Shown: piece by piece, positions 31,542 through 43,887 of the stretch
Layout of the letters: every line of letters begins with the position of its first letter
How positions within the stretch are numbered: the first letter of the stretch is position 1
From: Microthrixaceae bacterium
GTDB taxonomy: Bacteria > Actinomycetota > Acidimicrobiia > Acidimicrobiales > Microtrichaceae
Direction: 5' to 3'
DNA: 64,000 bases
NCBI GenBank assembly: GCA_027493675.1
Contig: JAOSKI010000042.1
Coordinates: forward strand, 1 to 64,000
Position numbers and translations under genes: made by a program
The notes under the pieces: generated by a model
What the model was told of the DNA's origin: nothing
Databases searched by the model: none
What the model saw: the letters and a program-made list of their open reading frames with translations, nothing else

Positions 31542-32990
31542 TCACCCCTTGCGGGAGTTGAGCAGCGCGGTCACGGCCTTCCCGTCCGCCTGACCCCTGG
31601 TCGCCTTCATCACCTGACCCACGAAGAACCCGGCGATCTTGGTGTCACCCTCGCAGAACCGCCGCCACTCCTCGGGGTTGGCCTCGATGAGTCCGTCGAC
31701 CATGCCCTCGAGCTCGGAGTCGTCCATCGCCTCGAAGCCATGGGCTGCGGCTATCGACGCCGGATCGGCACCGGACGCGACCATCTCGGCCAGCACGGTC
31801 TTGGCCTGGGTGGCTGTGAGCGCACCACCGGTCTCCATCTTCACCAACTCGGCGAGCGCCGAGGGATCGAGATCGGCCGCACGTTCGTCGGCAAGGTTCT
31901 GCACCGCGTGCGTGAGCGTCCGTGAGGGATCGGCGCCTGCCTCGATGGCGGCCAGGCACAAGTCGTCCAGGCCCCGCTCCACCACCAGGGTGGTCTGGGT
32001 GAGCTCCGCCCCAGCCGCCTCTGCTAGACGATGCCGGCGCTGCGCAGGCAGCATCGGCAGTTCCGCTCGCACCCGTTCGATCCACTCCTCGCCAGGGTCC
32101 AGGTCGACCAGGTCCGGTTCGGGGAAGTACCGGTAGTCGTCGGCCTCCTCCTTGGAACGCAGCTTGTGGGTGCGTCCGTCGTCCTCGTTCCAATGACGGG
32201 TCTGCTGCTGAACGGGCTCACCGGACTCGATCAGGTCGATCTGGCGGGCTGCCTCGTACTCGATGGCACGGCCCAGGCTCCGTAGGGAGTTCACGTTCTT
32301 GATCTCACATCGGGTACCAAGCTCGGTGCTCCCCCGCAGGCGCACCGACACGTTGCAGTCGACACGCAGCGAGCCCTCCTCCATCCTGCCGTCGGATGCG
32401 CCCACCGCCACGAGGATCGCCCGCAGCTCGCTCACATAGGACTTGGCCTCTTCGGGCGTGCGGATGTCGGGGCGACCCACGATCTCGAGCAGAGGCACCC
32501 CCGCGCGGTTGTAGTCGATGATCGAATGACCGGCGTCGTGGATGCGCCCACCACCGCCCACATGCGTCGACTTGCCGGTGTCCTCCTCCAGATGCGCCCG
32601 CTCGATCCCGATGACCTTGCCCGAGGGCAGCTCCAAGGACCCGTCGACGTTGATCGGCCGGTCGTACTGGGAGATCTGGTAGTCCTTGGGGAGGTCCGGA
32701 TAGAAGTAGTTCTTGCGGGCGAAGGTGGAGGGTGACACCGTGCACCCCAGGGCCAAGCCCACCCTGATCGCGAGTTCGACCGCGTGCTCGTTGAGCACGG
32801 GCATGGAACCCGGCAACCCCAAGGTCAGCGCGTCGATGTTGGTGTTGGGTTCACCTCCGAAGGCGTTCACAGCCGAGCAGAACAACTTGGTTCGAGTCGC
32901 CAGCTCGGCGTGCACCTCGAGACCCACGACGATCTCCCACTTCCCGGTGTCGATGCTCCCGACGTCGATGCTCCCGGTGTCGATGCTCAT
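31542..32990 (-). CDS. gatB: Asp-tRNA(Asn)/Glu-tRNA(Gln) amidotransferase subunit B
   Basis: Binds the mischarged tRNA and activates its acyl group in GatCAB. KWEIVVGLEVHAEL at the start, the cradle domain motifs HLEEDTGKSTHVGGGGRIHD and IIDYNRAGVPLLEIVGRPDI, YFPEPDLVDLDPG, and the C-terminal YqeY-like tail. 482 residues, unbroken. Odd: residues 2-16 are SID(T/V)G repeated three times, from a 15-bp tandem repeat, before the conserved sequence begins. The ATG overlaps the gatA stop (ATGA). Confidence 0.97.
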   Translation of the reverse strand: MSIDTGSIDVGSIDTGKWEIVVGLEVHAELATRTKLFCSAVNAFGGEPNTNIDALTLGLPGSMPVLNEHAVELAIRVGLALGCTVSPSTFARKNYFYPDLPKDYQISQYDRPINVDGSLELPSGKVIGIERAHLEEDTGKSTHVGGGGRIHDAGHSIIDYNRAGVPLLEIVGRPDIRTPEEAKSYVSELRAILVAVGASDGRMEEGSLRVDCNVSVRLRGSTELGTRCEIKNVNSLRSLGRAIEYEAARQIDLIESGEPVQQQTRHWNEDDGRTHKLRSKEEADDYRYFPEPDLVDLDPGEEWIERVRAELPMLPAQRRHRLAEAAGAELTQTTLVVERGLDDLCLAAIEAGADPSRTLTHAVQNLADERAADLDPSALAELVKMETGGALTATQAKTVLAEMVASGADPASIAAAHGFEAMDDSELEGMVDGLIEANPEEWRRFCEGDTKIAGFFVGQVMKATRGQADGKAVTALLNSRKG

Positions 32991-34417
32991 GGCGCTGCGT
33001 CCTCCAGTACCCGGGCCGCTGCGAACATGGCAACCTCACCGAGTGCCGGGGCGAGCACCTGCACACCCACGGGCAGCCCGTCGTCACCGGTGCCGAAGGG
33101 CACCGACATGGCGGGGTGGCCCGCGAGGTTCGACGGGATCGTGCACACGTCGTTGTAGTACATCGCGAGCGGGTCGGAGGTCAGCTCCCCAGCGCGAACG
33201 CCGTGGTGGGAGAGGTGGGCGACAGCAACACGTCATGGTTCTCATAGGCCGACGCGAAGTCCTCACGAATCAGCGTGCGGACCTTGAGGGCCTTGCCGTA
33301 GAAGGCGTCGTAGTACCCCGCGGACAGCGCATAGGTGCCCAACATGATGCGGCGCTTCACCTCGTCACCGAATCCGGCGGTTCGTGTCGCCTCCATCATC
33401 TCGGCGGTCGTCGGGGCGTCCACGCGCATTCCGTAGCGCACACCGTCGTAGCGGGCAAGGTTGGACGACGCCTCTGCGGGGCGCGACCAGGTAGTACGCG
33501 GAGAGGCCGTAGGTGACGGCAGGCACCGAGACCTCCTCGACCACCGCTCCCGCGGCTTCGAGCGCAGCAGCAGCCTGCCTGGTCCGTGCCGCCACATCCG
33601 GCGCGATGCCTTCGCCCATCATCTCGGTGATCAGGCCAACCCGAACGCCCTGCACGCCGTCGTCGAGGTGCGCGGACACCTCGGGAGCCGTCCCGGGCAA
33701 CGACGTCGAGTCACCCGGGTCGTATCCGGCTATCACCTCCAGCAGGAGCGCGGCGTCCGCGACGTCGTGGGCGAACGGCCCGATCTGGTCGAGCGAGCTG
33801 GCGAACGCGATCAGGCCCAGGCGCGACACGAGGCCGTAGGTGGGCTTCACCCCGACGACCCCGCACAGCGCAGCCGGCTGACGGATCGACCCGCCCGTAT
33901 CCGAGCCGAGCGCCAACGCGGCGAACCCGGCAGCCACCGCGGCCGCTGATCCACCCGAGGAACCCCCCGGCACACGAGAGGTGTCATGCGGATTGCGGGT
34001 GGGGCCGTTGGCGGAGTTCTCCGTGGAGGACCCCATGGCGAACTCGTCCATGTTGGTCTTGCCGACCAGGACCGCGCCGGCGTCCACCAGGCGTTGTACC
34101 ACAGTCGCGTCGTATGGAGGCTTCCAGCCCTCGAGGATCGCCGAGGAGCATGTGGTCTCGACGCCTCGTGTGCACAGGTTGTCCTTGAGTGCCACCGGCA
34201 CCCCCGCCAGAGGTCCTGGATCATCACCAGCGGCGACGGCCACATCTATCGAGGCAGCCCTGGTCCGCGCTGAATCCTCGGTGCGGACGTTGAACGCTGC
34301 GATGACGTCCTCATGCTGCGCGGTCCGCTCCAGGTGCCCTTCGAGCACCGCGGTGGCCTTCAACGCACCGCTGCGTACCCCCGCCGCGATCTCGAGCGCG
34401 GTCCGCTGCCCGCTCAC
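32987..34417 (-). CDS. gatA: Amidotransferase subunit A
   Basis: Glutaminase of GatCAB; amidase-signature protein that releases ammonia. The Ser-cisSer-Lys triad is visible: Lys in [11 protein letters not shown], serines in [16 protein letters not shown] and [12 protein letters not shown]. Frame changes near 33480 (after YYLVAP) and 33185 (after AFALG) are bridged; the end reads [19 protein letters not shown]. About 477 codons. Overlaps gatC upstream and gatB downstream by four bases each, so gatC-gatA-gatB is one coupled operon. Confidence 0.96.
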
Positions 34418-34836
34418 GAACCGGCGCCGATCGACGGCGGCACCCGGAACTGGCAGTCCTCCACCACCGGGGCCATGGCCAACACCTCGTCACGATCGAG
34501 AGGCGTACCGGGTTCGTCCGGGCGAAGCACGTTCGACAGCGGGATGGGCCTTGCCATCGGCTCGACGTCCGCGAGGTCGAGTGCCTCTATGTCGGCCGCG
34601 TGACCGAGGATGGCAACCAGTTGCCCGGTGAAGCGGTCGAGCTCCTCGTCGGTGAGCCGAAGGCGGGCGAGCTTCGCCACCTTGGCGACGTCCTGGCGTG
34701 TTATCGGCGCAGTGCTGTCGCTGCTCGTCGGCGCAGTGCTGTCGCTGCTCGTCGGCGCAGTGCTGTCGCTGCTCGTCGGCGCAGTGCTGTCGCTGCTCGT
34801 CGGCGCAGTTCCAGCGCCCGGGGTGGTGTCGGTCAT
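34414..34836 (-). CDS. gatC: Amidotransferase subunit C with N-terminal octapeptide repeats
   Basis: Small subunit that wraps GatA and GatB. The conserved part starts at about residue 43 (ITRQDVAKVAKLARLRLTDEEL) and ends LRPDEPGTPLDRDEVLAMAP. It is preceded by four copies of APTSSDST, an acidic Ser/Thr-rich tail not found in ordinary GatC. 140 residues against the usual 95-100. First gene of gatCAB; no frame change. Confidence 0.93.
   Translation of the reverse strand: MTDTTPGAGTAPTSSDSTAPTSSDSTAPTSSDSTAPTSSDSTAPITRQDVAKVAKLARLRLTDEELDRFTGQLVAILGHAADIEALDLADVEPMARPIPLSNVLRPDEPGTPLDRDEVLAMAPVVEDCQFRVPPSIGAGS
34705..34809. repeat. 24-bp tandem repeat within gatC
   Basis: Four exact copies of a 24-bp unit (34705-34728, 34729-34752, 34753-34776, 34777-34800; begins CGGCGCAGTGCTGTCG) and a 9-base partial fifth copy. 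Being a multiple of three, copy number changes keep the gatC frame. Confidence 0.95.
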
Positions 34837-34869
34837 GGAGTGGCGATCGTACCGCTCGACGGGCGGCCC

Positions 34870-35615
34870 TCAGAACGCATGGCGCGCCACGAAGTCGAGC
34901 GCACGTTCGACGATCAGGTCCTTGTCGTAGTCCTGGGTCGCCACGTGGTAGCTGCGCTCCAGGGTCACACGCTCCACCGGGCCGGACACCGACGCCGCCA
35001 AGTGGTCGGAGTCACCGGGAGGAACCACGTGGTCCTGAGGGCTGCTCATCAAGAGCACCGGCTGGGAGATGCGATGCAGCTCCGCGCCGAAGTCCTCCGC
35101 TGCGTCGAACAACGAAAGCAGTGGTGCTATCGGCGTCTCGCTGTAGGCCGACTCGATCGCATCGGGATCGGCGATGTCGGATCCCAACCCTCAATCACCG
35201 TCTCACCGGCATCCAGCATCTCGCGGACGACCTCACGAAGTCCGTCCTGGGTGCTCACCGCCGGGTTGATGCACACGATCCCCGCGATCTCAGGATGCCG
35301 CGAAGCCAACCAACATGCGATCGAGGCGCCCATCGAGAGCCCCACCGCGAACTGGACCTCCGACCTCCCGGCCAGCTCCACAAGTGCCCGCTCGGCTGCT
35401 TCCGACCAGTCCACCCAGGAGGTTCCCATCATGTCGGCCACGTCGGTACCGTGGCCCGGCAAGCGGGGCAGCGCCACAGCATGGCCCTCCTGCGCGAACG
35501 CGTGAGCCAGGCCACGCACCGACGAAGGGTTGCCGGTGAATCCATGCAACACGAGCACGCCCACCGGTCCGCCGTCGGCCCGGAACGCCTCGGCCCCGGG
35601 GATCACCTCTGCCAT
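34870..35615 (-). CDS. Alpha/beta hydrolase (carboxylesterase/monoacylglycerol lipase type)
   Basis: Cytoplasmic serine hydrolase. VLVLHGFTGNPSSVRGLA gives the oxyanion loop, FAVGLSMGASIACWLA the nucleophile Ser near residue 95, SSPQDHVVPPGDSDHL the Asp and ERSYHVATQDYDKDLI the His. The layout matches Est30-type carboxylesterases of about 250 residues. One frame change near 35190. No signal peptide. It follows gatC's start by only 33 bases but runs into it from upstream on the same strand, so co-transcription with gatCAB is possible. Confidence 0.88.
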
Positions 35616-35719
35616 GAACTCACCTCTTCGGTCGTCCGGTCACGATCCACAGGGAGCCACCGGGAGCAGACGGCGCGATGTTACGAGGAATATGTCACAC
35701 CACATACGCGCCCGGAAGT

Positions 35720-35748
35720 CTTGACCATTCGGTCAAGTTGGGTAGCGT
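35720..35748 (+). promoter_or_regulatory. SCP2-gene promoter with 18-bp palindrome over the -35
   Basis: CTTGACC-ATTC-GGTCAAG (35720-35737) is a perfect palindrome whose TTGACC (35721-35726) serves as the -35. TAGCGT (35743-35748), 16 bp on, is a fair -10. A TetR-type repressor site is the simplest reading. Confidence 0.55.
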
Positions 35749-35816
35749 GTTCACGCTGCGGCGAGCGCAGTCGATACAAGTGCCCTCGATGAGGGCGGCA
35801 CCTACAAGGGGGGCCA

Positions 35817-36239
35817 ATGGCCAAGTACAAGTTCCTGAGTGACGAATGGGTCGAAGCGGCCCGCAAGATCCGCGACGAGTTGAGCGACGAGGAGGCCGCG
35901 ACACCCCACAAGGTGAAGATGAACCAGGTTGTCACCGGCGTTCCCTTCGGCGACGGGACCATCCACGCCCACATGGACAGCACCAGCGGGCAGTTGGACA
36001 TGGGACTCGGGCACATCGAGGATCCCGAGCTCACCGTGACCCTTGTGTACGAGACCGCCAAGGCGATCCTCGTGGACGGCAACCCGCAGGCCGGCATGCA
36101 GGCCTTCATGGCGGGCCAGATCAAGGTGGAGGGCGACATGACCAAGCTCATGGCCATGCAGCAGCCACCCACGGATCCCACGGCCCTCGCCAACGCGCAG
36201 AAGATCACCAAGGCGATCCAGGACATCACCGAGGACTGA
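35817..36239 (+). CDS. SCP2 sterol-binding domain protein
   Basis: 140 residues, one SCP2 fold that holds lipids or acyl chains in a hydrophobic tunnel. Typical elements: TIHAHMDSTSGQLDMGLGH strands, LTVTLVYETAKAILVDG, and the C-terminal MAGQIKVEGDMTKLMAMQ. ATG 35817 follows an AGGGGGG site. Single gene with its own operator-like promoter and a strong 3' hairpin. Role in lipid or sterol-like metabolism is inferred from the family only. Confidence 0.9.
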   Translation: MAKYKFLSDEWVEAARKIRDELSDEEAATPHKVKMNQVVTGVPFGDGTIHAHMDSTSGQLDMGLGHIEDPELTVTLVYETAKAILVDGNPQAGMQAFMAGQIKVEGDMTKLMAMQQPPTDPTALANAQKITKAIQDITED

Positions 36240-36245
36240 GATCAA

Positions 36246-36294
36246 CCTTGTGGCATCCGGCGGCGACCGATCGTCCCCGCCGGATGCCACAAGG
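36246..36294. terminator. Perfect 18-bp hairpin between SCP2 gene and MFS gene
   Basis: CCTTGTGGCATCCGGCGG (36246-36263) and its exact reverse complement (36277-36294) flank a 13-base loop. It lies between convergent genes, so it can act on both strands. No U tract. Confidence 0.7.
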
Positions 36295-36342
36295 ACGGCC
36301 ACCGGCCACGCAGCGGTGGCCGTGCACCGCGCCGCCCTGTCG

Positions 36343-37777
36343 CTAGGGACCCCGCAGGCCGACGGACGAGCGTTCGCCTTCGTCGAGGATCCACAGGGCG
36401 ACGACCGTGCCCACCAGCACCACCGCTGTCCCCAGTGCGAAGGCATTTCGGTAGGATCCCGCCAGGCCATCATCGGCGACTGTGGCGACCTGCATCGCCT
36501 CCAGCCCGTTCATGCCGAGCGTGGTACCAACGAGGGCCACGAGCTGTTGGGTGGCACCCGCAATCCCGAGATCGGTGTCGTCAACCGAGTTGGCCACCGC
36601 TGAGGCGATGCGCGGTTGGGCTGCACCGACACCGAAGCCCGACAGAGTAAGGGCCACCACCACGACCATGGTCGCCGGGTCGTCTGCCACCAGCGCGAAC
36701 ACTGCCAGCGAACCCGCGAGCGACAGCATCCCCGCCAACACGGTCGTGCGCGCGCTGATCCGGTGGGCGAGGAAGCCCGCCACCGGGCCCGCTATGGCGA
36801 ACGTCAGCGGGCGCGGCACCATCATCAGGGCGATCACGTCCTCCTGCAGGCCCTGTACCTCCGCGAGCATCTTCGGAGTGAGGATGAACCCGCCCATGTA
36901 GCCGAACTGCATGAAGAACGACACCGCTACCGACACCGCGAAGCCACGTCTGGCGAACCATCCCAGTGGTATCAAGGGATGCGCCACCCTCGCTTCGATC
37001 CGCACGAACCACCACAACCCCAGCGGGAATGCCGCCAGGGCACCCAGGACCCACAGGTTCCCAAGACCCCAGACAGACGAGCGATCGATCGCGAACAGCA
37101 GTCCTGCGAGGCTCACCAGCAGAGCGCACTGGCCCAGCAGGTCGAAGTGCACGTCGTGATGGCGTCGGGTCTCAGGCAGCAGGAAGAACCCGACGATCGC
37201 CGCTGTGAGCAAAGGGCGCCTGAAACCAGAAGATCGCTCGCCACCCGACGGCCTCCACCATCGGACCGCCGATGACGAGTCCCAGCACCGGCCCACCCGC
37301 AATCACCAGTGACCAGAACCCGAGGGCCTTGGAACGCTCATCGCGAGCGAACAACTGGTTGATGATCGCCAGGGAGCTCGGGCCCGTGGCCGCTCCCACG
37401 GTTGCGCCAACCACCCTGAAGGCGATCAGCGATCCACCCGACCAGGCGAGTGCCGCCAGCACCGAGAACACCGCCCCGCCGAACACCCCGATCAGGTACA
37501 CCCGGCGGTGCCCGTGCAGGTCACCGAGCTTGCCTGCGGTGGTGGCGGTGAGCCCGAGTGCGATGGTCGGACCCGAGATCAGCCACACCAGCATGCTCGA
37601 GCTCGTACCCAGGTCGTCGGCGATGGCGGGGCGGCTGACTGCCAGGATCGTGATGGAGCTGGCGATCGACAGCAGACCGAGCAGGACCGTGGAGGTGATC
37701 AGCCAACGCCACCAGCCGGGACGGGCGGCGAGGTCCTCAGGTGAGAGCTCGCCGCGGGACCTCCGAAGGCGCTGCAT
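36343..37777 (-). CDS. MFS drug/solute exporter, DHA2 (14-helix) type
   Basis: Proton-driven multidrug or small-molecule pump. Motif A is visible as GKLGDLHGHRRVYLIG after helix 2. The helix-5 motif reads ALGFWSLVIAGGPVLGLVIGGPMVEAVGWRAIFWF, typical of EmrB/QacA exporters. About 478 codons with up to 14 hydrophobic segments. One frame change near 37215. ATG 37777 begins with a basic MQRLRRSRGE. Stands between two hairpins. Confidence 0.88.
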
Positions 37778-37827
37778 CCGAAGGCGTCGCCGTGACAGGG
37801 CCGACGAGGAGAACGCCCGGCCCGTCA

Positions 37828-37899
37828 CGTTCGTTGGGGTGGCCGCCACCTGCGGCGGCTGGGGAACACCACGGACAGCCGACCACCCCAACGAACGTG
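37828..37899. terminator. Long inverted repeat, 3' of the PASTA kinase gene
   Basis: ACGTTCGTTGGGGTGG (37828-37843) and its exact complement (37884-37899) surround a loop with a second stem (GCCGCC/GGCGGC). It lies after the kinase stop and before the MFS start on the same strand orientation. Confidence 0.65.
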
Positions 37900-37999
37900 G
37901 CGGTCACCCGTCACGCTAGATGCGCGACCCGGCCACAGCGCGGACCCTCGGGGAGAACCCTCGGGCAGTGACCCTCTGTGGAGACCGTACCGCACGGCG

Positions 38000-40247
38000 T
38001 CACCCGGCCCGGGTGAAGATCCTCACCGAGTCTCCGGGGGTCGCGACTCCCCGCGGGCGGGTCGGTCGCCAGCACAGTCCCCGAGGGCGATCCCTCGATT
38101 CCCGACACGGTGAAGCCGGCGGCCTCGAGCGTGGCCGACGCCGAGGTCCCGCTCTGGCCCGTCACGTCAGGCACCACGATCGGCTCGGGCCCGGCGGACA
38201 CCACGAGGGCCACCACGGAGTCACGGGCCACCTCGGCGCCCGGCTCGGCGTCGGAGCTGATGACGAGGCCACGTTCGACCTCGGAGCTGTACTGCTCGGT
38301 GCTGGTGACGCCGAGTTGCACCGCTGCCAACGTCGCCTCGGCCTCCGAGAGCGTGGCGCCGACGATCCCATCGGGCACGACCCTGGGTGCAGGCCCTCGG
38401 AGACGACGATGTCGATCGCGGTACCCTTGGGAATCCGTCCGGCCTCGTCGGCCACCTCGACCCCCTCCGGCAGCGCCTGCCGATGACCGATCCGGCGAGA
38501 ACGGTCTCGTCGTAGGCCATTGAGCGTGCTCCCAGTTCGAGTCCGGCTGCGTCCAGCAGGTCGAGCGCCTCGGACTCGGGCACACCTGCAAGGTGGGGGA
38601 CCGCGGTGAGCGTAGGACCGTCGGAGACGGTGAGAGCGACCTGTTCACCCTCGGCCAGCTCCGTACCCGGACGGGGATCCTGGGCGAGCACCTCCCCAGG
38701 TGTCGTGCCGTCACGGCGGTCGTGGTGGAGCTCGGCCAGTTCCCAGCCGTGGGCCTCTGCGGCTGCGGCCACCTCGGCCATGTCGTCACCGATCCAGTCC
38801 GGCACCTCGTGCACCGGCACGCGAATGAAGAGCCACCACCCTGCACCTGCGATCGATCCGATGAGCAGTGCCACGAGCGCCATCACCGCGACCCGTCGGC
38901 GCCGACGGGTCGGTGGCCGGGTACGGCCGACTGGAGAGACACGCTTCGCGTGGTGCCTCGCCGAGGGCTGCCGCCGTGTCGAACGGCCCTTGGTCACCTG
39001 AATTGGGGCCGGAACCACGGGCGAATCGAGCGGATCCACCACCCCGTGGGATCCGGGCCGAGCGGCGGCGAGTGCGTGGTACTCGTCCGCGACCGTGATC
39101 GCATCGCGACCGAACTCCGAATCGTCATCAGGTCCACCAGCTACGGGTGACGAGCCGGCAGGCCGACTGCCGACGGACTCAGGCTCCTGCGTGAGATCGA
39201 TCAGCTCTGTCGCATCGGTGTCCACTTGAGCGGTCGGAAGCACACGCGGTTCACCATCGGGGGCGACCCCACCGCAGCCGCCGATGGGGTCCCCAATGGC
39301 GCCACACCGAGGATCCTCACCGATCCGCCGGTGCGATCGATGGTCAGCTCCGCGGTCTCATCCCCGCCCACGACCACCGGCCGGAGGGGCAATGGACTCG
39401 GTTGGCCCAGCTCAGCGCAAGCGGATTCCAGCATCGCAGTGAGCTCGGCCGCGGTGCAGCGGTCGTCGGGATCACGCCGTGTCGCGACTTCGAGCGCGTC
39501 GCCCAGCGCCCCCAGCCCCGAAGGTACCTCCACCGACTCCGCGATCCGGCGACCCATGGTCGCCACCGGCGAATCCCCGAGCAGGGGTACCTCGCCCGTG
39601 ATGCATTCGAGGAGCACGAGTGCAAGCGAGTACACATCGCTGCGAGGTTCCGCACGGCGACCCATGACCGCTTCGGGGATGCGTACCGGGTGGCACCACG
39701 CGCCAGAGTCGGTGGGTTCGGTGACCGAGGCCTCCGCGACCGCCCTCGCGATCCCGAAGTCGGCCAGAGCCAAGCGCCCGTCGAAGTCGAACAGGAGGTT
39801 GGACGGCTTGACGTCGCGATGGACGAGACCTTCCTTGTGGGCGTACTTGAGTGCATCCGCCGCCTGGCGCCCCAGCATCGCCGTCTGGGCAGGGTCGAGG
39901 ATCACACCGCCGTCGAGCATCGCTGCGAGGCTCCCGCCTGCCATGTACTCGGTCGCGATGAACGGGATCTCCATGCCGTCGACGGCCGTGGCACCCGAAT
40001 CAAGGATCGTCACGATGTGGTCGTGGCTGAGCGTGGAGGCCAGGCGTGCTTCTCGTCGCAGCTGCGCGACGAAGCGGGCATCCGAGGCGAGGCTCTCGTG
40101 GAGGACCTTGACCGCAACCGGACACTGCAATCGAAGGTCGGTTGCCAGGAAGACCCGGGCCGATGTGCCGCTGCCCAGCAGGACGGACAGGGCGAACCTG
40201 TCGCCCATCACCGAGACGGATTCCTTGGTGGTCCCGACCGCCGCCAT
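38000..40247 (-). CDS. Membrane Ser/Thr protein kinase with PASTA domains (PknB-like)
   Basis: Sensor kinase. Residues about 15-270: GSGTSARVF, AVKVL, the catalytic HRDVKPSN and DFGIARA, then YASPEA and DVYSLALVLLECITGEVP. A basic juxtamembrane stretch (PPTRRRRRVAV) precedes one membrane helix near residue 435. Outside are about four PASTA repeats (EVPDWIG, AVPHLAGV, VVPDGIVGA, VVPDVTGQ), which bind peptidoglycan fragments in related kinases. Frame changes near 39700 (two that compensate each other in the activation loop), 39230, 38480, 38390 and 38050. ATG 40247 chosen. No ftsW/pbpA neighbours as in classic pknB loci. Confidence 0.88.
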
Positions 40248-40325
40248 CACACGATCGTAATGGTGCGAAGCACCCGTTCCGGGGACTGCCACCCCGGTCG
40301 TACCCGTCACCGCGATACTGGGGTG

Positions 40326-40806
40326 ATGCCAGACACCGAGTCCAGGGCCGACGGAGGCCGCGAACCCAAGGCTCCCAGGGCACCGATGGCACCCGCCAAG
40401 CGCAACGCCATCTCGGCCATGCTGTTGACGATCGCCGTCATCGGGCTGTACTTCACGGTCCGTCTGGCCGTGACGGGGAGACAGCAACACCTCCGATGCC
40501 CTGCCTGAGTCCGTGGACCGCCTGATACCGGCCTCGGGCGACGAGGTCCTGTCCCAGTCCGAGGTGGGCGTCGACCTCGCCGTCGGCTACGACGCCTACC
40601 TGATCGTCAACGGCACCGAGATACGTTCGGAGGCCGACGGCCTCGTCAGTGACCCGGGGCTGGGGCTGGTCAGGTTCCAACCCGGCGAAGGCAAGCCGGT
40701 GGAATCACTGGCCCCGGAGAAGAACTGCGTCATCGCAATGGTGTGGCCCCAGGCCGACGGCCGGGATGCGGCCGAACCCGTTTCGTGGTGCTTCACCGCC
40801 GCGTGA
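40326..40806 (+). CDS. Small membrane-anchored protein divergent from the kinase
   Basis: About 160 residues, family not recognised. Pro/Ala/Lys-rich cytoplasmic start, one membrane segment (ISAMLLTIAVIGLYFTVRLA, about residues 28-47), then an outside domain of beta character (VGVDLAVGYDAYLIVNGTEI, later CVIAMVWPQADGRDAAEPVSWCF) with two cysteines that could bond. One frame change near 40480. Shares a 78-base intergenic region with the PASTA kinase gene, so joint control, or a substrate relation, is possible but not shown. Confidence 0.65.
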
Positions 40807-40864
40807 TTCACCTTCAGGCCCACCACCACGCGCCTGAGCAGGATGTCGGCTCATCGGCCTGGCG

Positions 40865-41503
40865 TCACGCCCGGTCGAGGAGTTCCTCGATCGCTGCGAT
40901 GGCGGCGGGGACGTCGCTTCGGTCCTGACCGATCAGCACCGAAGCGATGCCGACCGCCTCGGCACCCGCGACGTTGCCCGGAGCGTCGTCGACGAACACG
41001 GCCTGTGATGCAGGCACCCCGAGGCGCTCGAGGGCAAGTTGGTAGATCTCGGGCGCGGGTTTGCGCATGCCGACCTCGGAGGAGTCGACCACGTCGTCGA
41101 AGAGCGAGTCGAGTGGGATGAGCGGCTTCCAGAACTGCTCGAACTCCCTGGCGTTGTTGGTGAGCAGACCAGTGGCGAGCCCTCGCTCACGCACCGAGGC
41201 GCAGAACTGCACCATGTCGGCGCGTATCCCCCCGCCGGCGAGCTCACCCACCAGGTCGAAAGGATCCGGCGGTGTGCCGTCGGGAAGAGGCTCTCCGGCC
41301 ATGATCTGCTCACGGGCCGACTCAAGGGTCAGCTCGCCACGCTCGAGGCGGTGCCAGGGGTGGTCGGTGTCGCGGTCGTACTCACCGAACAGCGCCAGGG
41401 CAAGTGCCTCCGGTTCCAGCCCACGATCGAGCGCCACCGCTGTCATCGCGGCGAACGGCGAATCCATGAACACCCCGCCGAAATCGAAAATCACTGCCTT
41501 CAT
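40865..41503 (-). CDS. HAD-family hydrolase
   Basis: 213 residues, unbroken. Motif I VIFDFGGVF, motif II GLLTNNAREF, motif III lysine in MRKPAPEIYQLALERLG, motif IV VFVDDAPGNVAGAEAVGI. Cap of helical type between I and II. Resembles the epoxide-hydrolase N-terminal/phosphatase branch. Note motif I has Asp-Phe-Gly-Gly, so the second Asp of DxD is missing, as in several members of that branch. Substrate unknown. Confidence 0.88.
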   Translation of the reverse strand: MKAVIFDFGGVFMDSPFAAMTAVALDRGLEPEALALALFGEYDRDTDHPWHRLERGELTLESAREQIMAGEPLPDGTPPDPFDLVGELAGGGIRADMVQFCASVRERGLATGLLTNNAREFEQFWKPLIPLDSLFDDVVDSSEVGMRKPAPEIYQLALERLGVPASQAVFVDDAPGNVAGAEAVGIASVLIGQDRSDVPAAIAAIEELLDRA

Positions 41504-41562
41504 GGTCCTCCGATGCCGACCATTGCGTGTCGGGACCGACCGCTGGACCGACGCCCCAGCGG

Positions 41563-43767
<2,205 letters not shown>

Positions 43768-43800
43768 CTACCGCCGACGTGTGACATCCACCGGCAGCCC

Positions 43801-43853
43801 CGAACTGACCGATCCGGCACGCGGGTTCCGCGGTTGACACCGGACAGTTGGCG
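43801..43853. repeat. Degenerate family B hairpin (reverse orientation)
   Basis: Contains GTTCCGCGGTTGACACCGGA and CAGTTGGCG, matching the reverse complement of the 59137 copies with several substitutions. The left arm (GAACTGACCGATCCGG) no longer pairs fully. Lies 3' of the MetE-like gene and before ligA. Confidence 0.55.
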
Positions 43854-43887
43854 GGGCGGGGCGGGGCAGGGCGGGGCGGGGTTACGC

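Noticed and set aside
34705-34809. Possible CRISPR array
   Set aside because: Units are directly adjacent, without spacers, and code APTSSDST repeats in gatC. The 53077 array likewise has no spacers.
39690-39720. Kinase with a missing activation-loop motif (inactive kinase)
   Set aside because: Two compensating one-base shifts restore the expected YASPEA motif, so the loss is only apparent.
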